From Rhizoclosmatium globosum (Eukaryota; Chytridiomycota; Chytridiomycetes; Chytridiales; Chytriomycetaceae): a stretch of 64,000 nt of DNA. Under the pieces are notes generated by a model that was given only the letters and a program-made list of their open reading frames with translations, was not told where the DNA came from and ran no database searches. Shown here piece by piece: positions 1 through 10,306 of this stretch. The stretch's first letter is position 1; every line of letters begins with the position of its first letter. Position numbers and translations under genes: made by a program. The stretch lies in assembly GCA_002104985.1 (NCBI GenBank), contig MCGO01000055.1, positions 186,001 through 250,000 of the forward strand. Reading direction: 5' to 3'.

Positions 1-382
1 AGATTCCAAGAGGGTGTTCGACCAAACTAAATTCTTGAGTGTAAGCTGGTGCAAGTCGGAGTTCCACTTCAACATCAGAATGGGAGAGGCACCAAGTTTC
101 CATCCACTTGGTATCAAGTTCACCTCTGTCGCCTCCAATTACAAGAATCTGTTACCCATACTTGAGCTCTAAAGTGTTCAGAAAACGAGTGAATCAGATG
201 GTAAACTCTGCTTTTGACTTGAGCGGTAGAATCCACATATATTTGGTGTATCGGCATTGGATGAATGCTATATACCTGTAACCACGAATAGTGCAAAAAC
301 CAATCGGATAAAGGTCTTTGTATATGTGGCTTAACATGTGAATTGGCCAGTCTGATGGCACGATTTCAATGAGTTGTCAAAG
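1..382 (-). pseudogene. Ty1/copia-like integrase relic (partial)
   Basis: Translating the minus strand gives pieces that line up in order with a copia integrase core: a segment like 'GYRYIAFIQC' followed by 'ILPLKSKAEF', then 'GGDRGELD' (place of the second catalytic Asp, normally S/T-D-N/R-G), then 'APAYTQEF..VEHP' (place of the APYTPQQNG..E block). In-frame stops (for example TGA after the 'KSKAEFTI' segment and TAA after 'LKYG') show it is dead. It runs off the left edge. Family assignment rests on motif order only; the level of decay means it could belong to a related element. Confidence 0.55.
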
Positions 383-402
383 CAATTTTTGTTACATGTG
401 GA

Positions 403-760
403 TTGAATGTTTTCAATAAACTTATCTGTTCTTTGATTGATTCTGGTGCTTCTTTGATTATGCCTCCCTGTTTAGAACATTTTGTTCCTGGGACCTACCA
501 GCCAGTTGAAGATGAATTTGTATATATGGCCAACGAAAACAAGATCCCAATAGTCGGTACTGGTACCATCCAAATGTTCAGTAACCCTGAGAGACTGATT
601 GAAGGCGCTCTTCATGTCCCTCAGCTTACAGACATGCTTGTGTCAATTTCCCACTTGTTACGTGACTCAAAAGATGCCACTTGTCAACTTCATCGACTTG
701 AAGAAGCGTTGAGCCTCTCTGGATTCTACTTGCCCGCGAGCTTACGGACTTGCTTCTCAA
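403..760 (+). pseudogene. Ty1/copia-like protease relic, opposite orientation to the rest of the element
   Basis: The plus strand holds an open stretch with the retroviral-type aspartic protease motif D-S-G-A-S (about 442-456) followed by the copia pattern of a central 'GTGTIQMF' strand and a 'VPQLTDMLVSISHLLRDS' block. That block is the usual end of the copia protease/pre-integrase linker. No ATG start is present and similarity fades near 700-760, so this is a fragment. The gag relic to its right and the integrase relic to its left are both on the minus strand, so this piece is inverted relative to them, or comes from another copy. Confidence 0.55.
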
Positions 761-779
761 CGTCCTTGTTAGATTTTGA

Positions 780-2521
780 AGTCTGGGCAATGAAGTGTAA
801 GAACCATTGTCGGAATCATATTTGTCCATGGACTCAGAGTCACTGGAGGATTCAGCAAGAGTAGGCATATCAAAATCAGAATTGGAGGGGGAGGAATCGT
901 CCAAATCGGCATTTTCACTCACCTTCAGAATCAATCTGAGAGCCTTCTTGTCAATCTTGACGTCTTTCTCGTCATCACTGGCACTGTTGGAGTAGTAGTC
1001 TGTTTCATACTCGGTGTCAGCAGCATTCGCATGCTTCTTGCGACGGTTGTTTCAGTCAGAGTCAGAAGCGTTGCGAGCAGAACGGTGGCGCTTGTCAGTT
1101 TTTCTTCTGTCACGGTCTTGGGAACTTGAAGAAGGACCAGAGTTTGAGGTAGGGGAAGACTGGGTGGTCTTAGATTTCTCTAAGCGTTGGGTCAGATCAA
1201 CAGCCTCTCCTTTCTCAATCAGACTGGCAGCAAAACAATAATGGCAAAGGAGATGTGTTGGATCTGGTTGATTGATGGAGGCGACACGTATTGTTAAGAT
1301 TGGCTTTGTATCCATTGTCAGAAAGCCAAGTCTCAAGCTCCTTAAACTTTGACACCATTGGTGAAGATTTGGTTCTCCCCTATGGCTTGATGTTAGTTAT
1401 TTATCAAAACCAATAGTTGGAGATAATGATGATGACTTACAGCATTTGCTCTGATATTCTTGTCAGACTTGTCAGATGGGTCAGAAAGGTTGCAAGCATT
1501 GGTCAAAGTGCTTGTCAACTTGGTGATAAGAGCTTCCATATTTGGAAACAACCTGTAACCGTCTTTCTCGATATCAAGTCGGATTCCAATGAAGCGGCTT
1601 CCAAGGACCGAACTATCTGGCATGTTCTTGTGGACAAGGGCCAGAGTGAGGACAAGAGAGAAGATATCGGCAGCCTTTTCCGCATCAGTGTCATTGAACT
1701 GGAAATGCTGGAAAACAGCCTTGATTTGCTGCAGACCTTGGGAAGACTTCTTGAGCTTTTCGACGAAAGCTTCCTACTTCTCCAAACTGTTCCGATGCTC
1801 CTTCGACAGTCCAGACTGCATGAGGTTGTTCAAGAACGTGGTGAAGTTTATCTGTGTGATGAAAAGTCGATTAGTCATCATTACAAAGTCGAATTTGAAA
1901 TGGATAAGGCAACCCGGTCATCTTGTTGGAAAACAGATCGCACAGCAGCGAATACATTCAAAAGAGTTGGGATGGCCTTGAAAGTTGGGTCCTCCTGGAT
2001 CTCTTTCCACTTGATGGAAGAGAACTGCTGGGAGTAGCTACGGAGGGCAGCAGCTTGACCATCAATAAACTTGCAATGTTGTTCCTTCCGCTTGTTGTTG
2101 ATGTCATCGACTTCCTTTTGGTGTCTCAGAGCGGCATCAACTAATGCGTTGTGATTGAGTTGATTTGTCTGGAAAACAGCCAGATCCGACGGCTTGTCAC
2201 TTTCCACAGTTACTTCGTAAGGCTGCCCACCATTCTCGGAGGTGACTGCCTTTTTCACCATTATAGGTTTGGAGTGGTTGTGGGAGCGAAGATCTCGTAG
2301 GAAGCGAGCACAAGCGTGGATTGGAGGTCGGGATTGACGAGAGACGGGTAGAGTTGCCTGATGTAGGCCTCATTCTCATCAAGCGACGTGGACACCATGT
2401 GTGGAGCGAAAGCATACACAGGCTTGGGGCGGTGGACGTCGGTAGTGTTTACAGTAGACTTGCTTGACCCAGTCATTAACGGTGTAGTTGTGTTAGGACG
2501 GGCGACTTGTGTGGCAGGCAC
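780..2521 (-). pseudogene. Decayed copia-like gag region with intron-like gaps
   Basis: Minus-strand frames from 2521 down to about 780 form one broken coding unit: an N-terminal part (2521-2261), a Gln/Lys-rich helical part (2261-1914), a further helical part (1851-1441), then a short Cys-pair segment 'LLCHYC' and a Ser/Asp-rich acidic tail (1336-790). Two intervals look like host introns: 1852-1913 (GTTGCC...ACACAG, 62 nt) and 1380-1440 (GTAAGT...CATAG, 61 nt), both in phase 0. A TAG at 1774-1776 and frame changes near 2261 and 1300 break the frame. Position next to copia protease and integrase relics suggests Gag plus linker; the gag assignment itself is inference. Confidence 0.4.
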
Positions 2522-4124
2522 TGGAAGTGTTCGTTGTAAAAAAGCGAAGAACCGGGATCACGTGTGCAATCCACGGACAGACGGGAGTGGTCGGAAGCGG
2601 AGTTCCTATCAGTCCCGGTCTGGAATCTCCACGCAACCCCGTCACGCTCACCTTGATGTCGCTTATCACACTTCCAACTACGTACCTCCTGCTTGGGTAA
2701 GTTAGTCGGTTCTGTAGTGGAATGGTGAGGGAGTGGGTGCAGACTAACCTGTCGAGTGAAGACTTCTCCGTCGTAACAGAAACTGTCCACATATGTTCTG
2801 CAAAGTAAACAAACGCATTACTAAATTCAACCTCAGCTTCATTGTCTTGCAATTCGTCAATAAGAATTGAGGTCATTTGTTGACTTGTTTAGTGGCTTTA
2901 ACCTCCTCTCCTGTCTTTTTGAAACTCCGAAAACAATAATTAGAAATAATATTTATTATGTTTACATTTTCAGAGCTTTTCTCAGAGGATTAGGTTATGC
3001 CTTGAAAGATTTAAAGGGTATGTGCGAGATAAGACAGTTGGTCCTATTTCACACGTACCCGTGCGGTTCTTATTTCACACGGGATGTGTGGAATAAGGAC
3101 GACATGGGTACGTGCGAAATAGATTTTTCCCCTTTTCTTGTTTTACTGTCGGAGTTTGTTACTTACTTTTGTTTTATCTCCAGTTCCATTTCAGTCTTAT
3201 ACGTAGCGTCTTTCCCTATTCATTTTGTTCGACCGAGTTTTCTTGGTGTGTTGTTGGAAATTGGTGGAGCGACGTTCAGCAGGTTCAAGTGTGATTCAAG
3301 ACCACTCTATCTCCCCACTGTATTCTAAATTACCCAATCTAAATTAATTGAAGAAGTTACCCAAAAACAGAGCAAGTGGTGTGGTCAAGTCGACCGAATC
3401 AACGCTTCCCGCAAGACCTTCGAGTCTCAACGAGGTTACTAACACCCTCGGGTCGCTCAGCTCAACCGCAGCCTGTGTTCTCAATCGCTATGCACCGCCA
3501 TGGAGAAAGGGTACGAGTTACGAAGGCACACAATCGAGTGCTCCTCTCATGGTGGTGGATTGAGTTTCCATACTGGCCCACAATATTGTGCTCACGAACA
3601 GTCTGTCAAAACTACAAACAGTTGTTTCTGTCCGGTTTCGCTGCAGTTTCAAGTGTCTCAATGGATACTGGAGGAGATAACGCTTTTCTGAATCAAGTGC
3701 GGTAGGTTTGGTTCATAATGTTCTGGCCATAATCTGATTTATACTTCTTTTGATTGTAGACCGCTATTGCATACCGTGTCTTTGTGGAGTCTGGCCGAAG
3801 GGTGTCTCTTATCATCATTGACCATATTAAGTTCTAACCTGTTCTACTGATGAAGGTCAACCTATCCACGAAGTTCTACGTCAAACACCCATATATTTGG
3901 CTCGATCTGGAAAAGTGTACCTGGCTCTGCTAATATTTTGTTTTGCCTCATCCAAAGTCTCACCCTGCTGTATTATTTATAATGGATATTAAGAATAAAT
4001 GAATAAGCTGTTTACATATGTATGTCTTTAAGGAACCTGGATCGGAAGATCGTTATGTTGAGCAGCCATCTCCATGCATGCAAGCGGCTACTCCGAGGAA
4101 AATCCAATGGTTTCCGCCACTTTC
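2522..4124. other. Mostly unassigned, repeat-bearing spacer
   Basis: No recognisable gene. On the minus strand an open stretch from an ATG at 2876 encodes a short acidic peptide that may be an exon, with a possible GTTTAC...TGCAG gap after it. On the plus strand 3376-3705 is open and is followed by an intron-like GTAGGT...TTGTAG interval (about 3705-3760). Neither gives a product I recognise. The array at 3017-3122 is listed separately. Confidence 0.3.
3017..3122. repeat. Five ~18-bp units in alternating orientation
   Basis: Units resembling GGTATGTGCGAGATAAGAC occur at 3017-3035 (forward), 3041-3059 (inverted), 3061-3080 (inverted), 3082-3100 (forward) and 3107-3122 (forward). The outer pair 3044-3060 and 3106-3122 is a 17-bp inverted repeat with one mismatch. 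The inner pair 3069-3080 and 3086-3097 is a 12-bp inverted repeat with one mismatch, so the array can fold as nested hairpins. It may be the end of a transposon or a protein-binding array. Confidence 0.6.
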
Positions 4125-4282
4125 GACTTCCATAGAACGTTCGTTTAACCGTCAGGATAACGCGGCAGATACGTTTACGTACAGTATCTGCCTATCGGAT
4201 CTTCCGGATATCGGCACCGATTCCGACGGGATATCCGCTCAATCAGCCGTCGAAATCCGTATGGTAAAGTTCTAGGGGTGTA
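4125..4282 (+). repeat. Dispersed repeat, copy A
   Basis: This stretch is repeated in the same orientation at 6118-6279. Shared blocks include the TTAACCGTC.GGATAACGCGGC segment, the TCTTCCGGATATCGGCACCG segment and the ending GTAAAGTTCTAG.GGTGTA. The copies differ by scattered substitutions. The sequence is GC-rich and full of CCGG/GATATC-like palindromes, unlike neighbouring AT-rich DNA. It ends exactly where the inverted end of the 4285-6279 segment starts. Confidence 0.7.
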
Positions 4283-4468
4283 TATACACCGCTAGAATGT
4301 TATTCGGCCGATATCCGTCCGATGATCAAAGCGACCGGATTTCGGCAACGCAACCGGCCGGAAAGCCGATCCTTTCGGCTTGCCTGTCGATTTATCCGCA
4401 AAGATATCCGACCGTATAAATTCTGCCGGATTTCGCAGAGATAAATCGCTTCGATTGCCGCCCGTTCA

Positions 4469-4595
4469 CATCCGGAAGGAAAGCGGTAGAGCGAATCGGC
4501 CGGATTTCTTCCGCCAATCCTAACGATCGCCGGCCGCCGACATCCGGAAGGAAAGCGGTAGAGTCGCGGCCGGATTTCTTCCACCAATCCTGCCA
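4469..4595. repeat. 72-bp tandem repeat, about 1.8 copies
   Basis: CATCCGGAAGGAAAGCGG starts at 4469 and again at 4541, followed in both by a CGGCCGGATTTCTTCC block. The second copy has a short deletion in the middle. GC-rich, inside the repeat-bounded segment; 4600-5190 to its right holds nothing I can assign. Confidence 0.7.
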
Positions 4596-5190
4596 ATATA
4601 CGGTTATGTATTTGTCAGCAAGTTCATGACGAAAAATATAGAAGAATTCGAAGAAAGAAAGCTAAGAAAGTAATGCAGATTTGCATCTTAGAGTGAATAG
4701 CCCTTCCCCACCTCAAGTTATTTAAGATGAACGCATTGTGATTAAGATTGTGGTGAATTCTTCCTTCTTCTATCCACATTCTTTTTCTTACTCCATATAA
4801 GCCAGTACATTGTTTCCGCAATTTTCGCACCGAGTCTTTCTCTGGATGGTTTGGCATCTTGTGGTAGAAAATTAAGATGAAACTAAAGATCGTTTCTCAA
4901 TGACGACAAATAGAAACGTGGTAAAACCAGAACTCTTCGAATCTGGATAAATTTGAAGACAACAGGAAAAACTCTGGAAAAACCTAGAACTTAAAGGAAA
5001 AACTCGAATGCACAACCAACCACACCACTTGCAATCAACCAATAACACAACCAGCAACCAGCAGCCTCATTTTAACAACGGGTTCCTAGGATTGAACACG
5101 CAGTAACGCAATGCTCCTGATGTCCTTTCAGAGTGAGTTCTTGAAGAACGAATTAATCCATCTTAACAACTAGCCCAGTAACAACAAGAA

Positions 5191-5942
5191 GTGGCTCAGC
5201 AAAATGAAAACGTATTAGGGCAAGTGCTTAATTTGCTCAATGAACAGCAAACTCCTGCTCCCATTTTTCCTGAGGACGTGAAGGGCATTAAGCTCATCCT
5301 GAATCGCCACTTCCATGATCACACTGCCAGAGAGTACACTACTGAAATCCCATGGGTAAAGTTAAAGGTAACTTGATCATCAATTTATGTTTGTTGCTGA
5401 TCTTGATTCCAGGACAAACTCTCAGCGCGATTTGGGGACATAATGAATGCCTATACCCCTAATCAAACAAGTTACTTCTGATGGAAAGTGAACAAAATGC
5501 TTAGAAACGTTCGAGATGCGTTTGTTAAGAAGGTGTGTTTACGTTCTCATCAATTGCATACTAACCCAGTTTGTAAGATACACGGACGCTACAATGTGAA
5601 GGTTCCGATTCCAAATATGAAACCCAAGTAATATGCTCGTTACATCTTCAGTAGAGATAAAGTCCTGACAGATTCCGTCCTTCGTCGTGCGGCTGTTATG
5701 GTAATGAGTGGTAATAATTGGTTATGTTTTCACCATAAATACTAATTTTTAACTAGCAAAAGGCTCGTGATATGCCTGGAAACAAGCCCTATTACGAAAA
5801 GCTCAAGAACAAATAGAAGAGAATAGAAACTTTAGGGGAGGAGGCTCGGGCGCAAGAACTAGAAAGGATTGTCATTCAAGATGAAACAGAAAACCAAGCC
5901 AAAGTTGACGAGAGAGTTGTCGTGGACGAGCCCGATCTTTAA
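5191..5942 (+). pseudogene. Intron-containing pseudogene of unknown family
   Basis: Four coding pieces are separated by well-formed introns: 5368-5412 (GTAACT..TCCAG), 5533-5579 (GTGTGT..CCCAG) and 5701-5756 (GTAATG..ACTAG), with lengths typical for this genome. Exon 1 encodes a Gln/Asn-rich start and a helical segment; the last piece is acidic and ends at TAA 5940-5942. In-frame stops interrupt exon 2 (TGA 5479-5481), exon 3 (TAA after 'NMKPK') and the last exon (TAG after 'KLKNK'), and exon 3 also needs a frame change. No ATG is seen at the start (GTG at 5191). The product is not recognised. Confidence 0.5.
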
Positions 5943-6117
5943 AGTTACAACAAAAATAAACGAGTTTCCAATTGATTTATATATTTGATATAAAACCTGG
6001 AAAGGAAAGGGAAGGAAAGGAAGAAACCGGGGACGAATACGTATTGTTCTGCAGGAAACGCTTGACGGGAGGTTAAGAGGACGGATGCCGCCGGCAAAGA
6101 CGACCGATTCCGCTGCG

Positions 6118-6279
6118 AAAGACTTCCGCCATACGTTGGCTTAACCGTCCGGATAACGCGGCGGATACGTTTCCGTACGGTATCTGCCGATCGGGTCTTC
6201 CGGATATCGGCACCGATTCCGACGCGATATCCGCTCGGTCAGCCGTTCGGAATCCGTACGGTAAAGTTCTAGCGGTGTA
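6118..6279 (+). repeat. Dispersed repeat, copy B
   Basis: Second copy of the 4125-4282 repeat, same orientation, with intact terminus TTCTAGCGGTGTA. Immediately upstream is a GGAAAGGGAAGGAAAGGAAG purine tract (about 6000-6025). Confidence 0.7.
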
Positions 6280-6483
6280 CGTTAAGACAAGGCTCATGGA
6301 CTTGGAGCTTATGGAAATGGGTTGTTACACCACAAGCCCAACAACATGCAGATCTGATGATCAACAGCACTCAACCTGTGACAAACGCATGGAACGAGAA
6401 AAGGTGGCGCGCCACCTGGGTATAAGAACTGAAAGCAGTGAGCCCATAATAGACCCAACATCAAAAAGAAAACACAACCAAAA

Positions 6484-7676
6484 ATGCTCTTGACTCTTGT
6501 CCTCGCTTCCGCTGCCTTCGTTGCCACCGCTCCAATTGGAGAGACTCTCCCACACAGTGTCTCATGGCACTTGAAGGATGGAGTCAAGAAGCATGAAGCC
6601 CTCAACCTCGCCGCTTCTTCTGCTCACTTGACGTACTACGGTGGACCAGTTATTTCAAATGGTACGGAATGCTTTCCTTTTCTACATTAAAAGTGCTGAC
6701 ACATCCAACCAACAATAAATCAGTCGAGGTTCACCCAATCTACTACGGTGCCGCTCAATACCAGTCCCAAACTGACGCTTTCTACGCTGGTGTCACTCAG
6801 TCTGCTTGGTACGACGTTTTGGCTCAATACAATGTCAACCGCGGTTCCGCCGTTCCAGGATTCTCCGTCGCTGCCACCAAGACTTCTTTGGACGACGTCA
6901 ACGACATCCAGCCATTCCTTACCAATTTGATCAAGACTGGACAGATCAAGCCAACTGCCAACACCTACTACCCAATTCACTTTGCGCCTGGAATCAGTAT
7001 TACCCAGGGAGGAGGTTCTTCTTGTTCTGTCTTCTGTGCTTACCACGGAACCATTGATATTTCCTCTCTCAATGTTGGCACCCAGTACCTTTTCTACGGT
7101 GTTATGCCAGACCAGGGAGGTTCTTGTGCCGGTGGTTGTGGAAGCAACCCATCCCAGATCAACAACATGTTCTCCGTCGCGTCTCACGAGCTCGCTGAAG
7201 CTGCCACTGATGCCGCTGTTGGTGTTTCCACTACGCTTGGAGCTCCACTTGCCTGGTACGACCAGACCAACGGAGAGATTGGAGACATCTGTAACGCTCA
7301 ACAAGGAAGTACAGTTGGTGGAGATGGAGTTACCTACGTTATTCAGAAGATTTGGTCTAACTCTGACAACGCGTGTGTGGCCAGCAGTGGAAAGCCCGTA
7401 GTTACCACTACTGCTGCTGTTGTCAAAACTACCACTACAACTAAGGTTGTTGTTCCACCAACCACCACTGCTGCTGTCGTCAAGACTACAACCGCTGCTG
7501 TTGTCAAGACTACCACTGCTGCTGTTGTCAAGACTACTACTCCTGCCGGTGGAAAGACCTACGTTGCTGGTCAGCCATGTACCACTTACGGAGCCTGGGC
7601 TTGCAGCAACTCACTTGTCTGCAGCTACAACCCAGGCCTTGTTTGGATCCAAGTTGGTTCGGTTTCTTCTTGCTAA
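6484..7676 (+). CDS. Secreted exordium/PHI-1-like protein with Cys-rich C-terminal module
   Basis: Two exons, 6484-6661 and 6724-7676, joined across a 62-nt GT..AG intron in phase 1. The ATG at 6484 opens a signal peptide (MLLTLVLASAAFVATA). The central domain has the 'ASHELAEAATD' block followed by 'WYD.TNGEIGDIC', the pattern conserved in the plant phosphate-responsive/exordium family and its fungal relatives. A Thr/Val/Ala linker built of repeated 'TTTAAVVK' units (about 7399-7545) leads to a C-terminal segment with four Cys around 'TYGAWACSNSLVC', which looks like a small carbohydrate-binding module, family not determined. Likely secreted, wall- or substrate-associated. The enzymatic role of the HELAE motif is unknown. 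Confidence 0.7.
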
Positions 7677-7842
7677 ATGATTTGCATTTAGTTCTATATT
7701 TTCCCCCCCTCAGACTAGTTGATTAGTTCTCTATGGTCAGTACGAAGTAGAAATAAAAGGAAGTGGTGATATTATTCTTCGGAACGCGGAACACAAAAGG
7801 TTGTTCCGGCCAAATTCAAATCAAATCCAAACTTGTCTCCAA

Positions 7843-8955
7843 ATGACGCAACACCCACGCTTGTTCGAGCCCATCCAACTTGGTCGCTACCAATTGAAGC
7901 ATCGTATTGCACTTGCTCCTCTTACCCGCTGCCGTGCCGATGAAACGGATGGCGAAGGGAATGGGCAGCTGCCAAACGAGTTGATGGTGCCCATCCTCTC
8001 CCGTCAAAAAACCTTAATTGAAATCTTTCCATGTTAGGCAGAGTACTACGGCCAGCGTGCTAGTGACGGCGGACTCCTCATCAACGAAGCTACTCCAATC
8101 AACCCGTTGACTCGATTCAGCGAAAGAGTGCCTGGTATCTTCACCCAAAAGCAAATCGAACGATGGAGACTTTCTACAGATGCCGTTCATGCCAAGGGAG
8201 GTCTCATTTTCTTGCAGTTGTGGCACATTGGTTACCACTGCAGAGCTCGCTTTGACCCTGAGGGTCGCTTGCCACCTTCTGCATCTGTCATCTTGGGCGA
8301 GGAAACAGGAGAACCAAAGTCCAGAGAACTGTCTGTGGAAGAGATCAAGGAAATTGTTCAAGACTATGCAACTGCTGCCAAAAACTCTATCGAGGCCGGC
8401 TTTGACGGTGTTGAGATCCACGGTGCCAATACCTACTTGATTGATCAGTTCTTGTCCGACAAAATTAACAAGCGAACTGACGATTACGGAGGCTCTGTTG
8501 AGAAACGATCCCGCTTCTTGCTTGAAGTTGTCGATGCAGTCGTCCAAGCTATTGGTGCGGACCGCGTTGGAATTCGCTTCTCTCCATGGGCCATTTCTAC
8601 TATTCCAGTAGAGCAATTCAGTTATGCCCTCGAAAAGCTCAATCCATACAATCTTGCGTTCGTTCACCTTGTCAGACAGCGTCTTGAAACTCCAGATGAC
8701 GAAGGTCTCCGTGCTCTTCGTAACAGCTACAAGGGAGTTCTTATCCTTTGTCGTCAATATGAACCCGAGACTGCTGAAAAAGCGGTTGCGGATGGACTGG
8801 CTGACATCATTGCGTTTGGAAAGCTGTTTATCTCAAACCCGGACCTTCCCAACAGAATAAGAAAAGGGGCTGCTCTCGCTCCTTGGGATGACAGTACGTT
8901 CTATTCCTCTGGACCTGTCGGTTACACTGATTACAAGTCGCTTGCGGAGGAATAA
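7843..8955 (+). CDS. Old yellow enzyme family NAD(P)H:flavin oxidoreductase
   Basis: Exons 7843-7986 and 8038-8955 with a 51-nt intron (GTGCCC..GTTAG). The product of about 353 residues is an FMN TIM-barrel ene-reductase: N-terminal 'LFEPIQLGRYQLKHRIALAPLTRCR', phosphate- and flavin-binding strands 'GGLLINEATPI' and 'LQLWHIG', the substrate-binding H-x-x-N in 'VEIHGANTYLIDQFLSD', 'DDYGGSVEKRSRF', and the C-terminal FMN phosphate site 'ADIIAFGKLFISNPDLPNRI'. The active-site Tyr of 'HGANTYL' is kept. The segment after 'RVGIRFSPW' is shorter than in the paralogue at 13194-14370. Expected to reduce activated alkenes with NADPH. Confidence 0.85.
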
Positions 8956-9097
8956 AGCGGGGCACACCACCGAAATCTTTCTTTCCAATTGATAATGACC
9001 AATACAAATGATTTCATTTCAATCAAACCTTCGGGAGATGCGAGATTTCCGAAACGCCTTTTCTTTTTTTCCAATCCATCATTGCATCACCAACACA

Positions 9098-10278
9098 ATG
9101 TCTCCTTCTGACTTGAAGCGTAAATCCGATTCCGCTGCGGCTCCAGCACTTTCTGTTCCTGCTCCAACTAAGGCAGCTCCAGCTGGACCATGCAGAACAG
9201 TTCTTGCCAGCGAAGTTTGCACGTCTTTTGTGTGCGTATTCTCCTTGCATTTCACATGTCTCTGATTCCATCTAAATCAAACAGAAACGATCTCAAAAAA
9301 GCCGTCGCTGCCAAAGAGAAGGCTCCTTTGCTCGTTGCTTTCCTGGCAAACGAAGATCCAGCAGGTTTGCATCGAAACTACTGTTAGGCGTTACAATGGC
9401 GTTTAACAATGCACTTTCTTCCAAACAATTAGCCAAGAAGTATGCTGAGTGGACTGGAAAGACTTGTGAGGAGGCTGGCTTCCGATTCGACCTTCGTGTT
9501 GTGCAGAAGCAAGAACTGGACGACAAGCTCTTCGAAGCCAACAACGATCCATCAGTTAACGGAATTATGATCTATTACCCCATTTTCGGTGGAACGCAGG
9601 TCTGTTCGTTTGTCTGTTTTGCTCCCCTTTCTAACTCACATGGAACAGGATGCCTACTTGCAAAACAGTGTCAGCATCAAGAAAGACGTTGAAGGGCTCT
9701 GTCACACATATCGATACAACATGTATCGCAACATTCGATTCCTGGACGAGCAAGAGCGCTTCAAATGCATCGTTCCTTGCACTCCCCTCGCTGTCATCAA
9801 AATCCTTGAACACATCGGTGTCTACAACCGTATCCTGAATGAGGGAAACCGCTTGTACGGCCAAACAATCACAGTTGTTAACCGAAGTGAAGTCGTTGGA
9901 CGTCCTCTCGCTGCCCTCCTTGCAAACGATGGAGCAAAGGTGTACAGTGCAGATGAAAACGGTCTGATTGAGTTCCACCGAGGTGATGGTCTCAAACTCA
10001 AGAAGCATGAAGTATTTGAGACAAACGTGACTTTGACTGAAGCTTTACGCGCGTCGGATGTTGTGATTACTGGAGTGCCAACCGACAAGTTCAAGGTTGA
10101 CACGAATTTATTGAAGGATGGTGTCATTGCTGTCAACTTCTCAACAGCAAAGAACTTTAAGGACGATATCAAGCAAAAGGCTTCCATCTTTGTTCCATCT
10201 GTTGGAAAGGTTACTGTTGCGATGTTATTGAGAAACCTGTTGCGTTTGGAAGAGTACCAAAATTTGAATGTGGTATAG
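9098..10278 (+). CDS. MTD1: NAD-dependent methylenetetrahydrofolate dehydrogenase
   Basis: Four exons: 9098-9231, 9285-9364, 9433-9599 and 9649-10278; introns are 49-68 nt. The protein matches the monofunctional yeast Mtd1 type: 'LLVAFLANEDPAAKKYAEWT' (substrate domain), 'NGIMIYYPIFGG.QDAYLQN', 'CIVPCTPLAVIKILEHI', a Rossmann segment 'GQTITVVNRSEVVGRPLAALL' (NAD-binding), 'ASDVVITGVP' and 'VPSVGKVTVAMLLRNLLRL'. It oxidises 5,10-methylene-THF to methenyl-THF in the cytosolic one-carbon pathway. The N terminus has an extra Ala/Pro/Lys-rich stretch of about 25 residues. The first intron start was set at GTGCGT (9232), which restores the frame. Confidence 0.9.
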
Positions 10279-10306
10279 GCTTATGCTAGCTGATGCCCGT
10301 TATATT

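Larger units (their letters stand above)
4285..6279. mobile_element. Candidate 2-kb TIR-bounded segment
   Basis: It begins TACACCGCTAGAA (4285-4297) and ends with the exact inverse TTCTAGCGGTGTA (6267-6279). Beyond these 13 bp the two ends do not obviously match. The left end abuts an inverted copy of the same terminus (4270-4282), giving a near-perfect palindrome centred on 4283/4284. No transposase is visible inside; it contains a 72-bp tandem repeat and an intron-bearing pseudogene. It could be a non-autonomous DNA transposon with captured host sequence, or two small repeats flanking a relic by chance. Confidence 0.35.
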
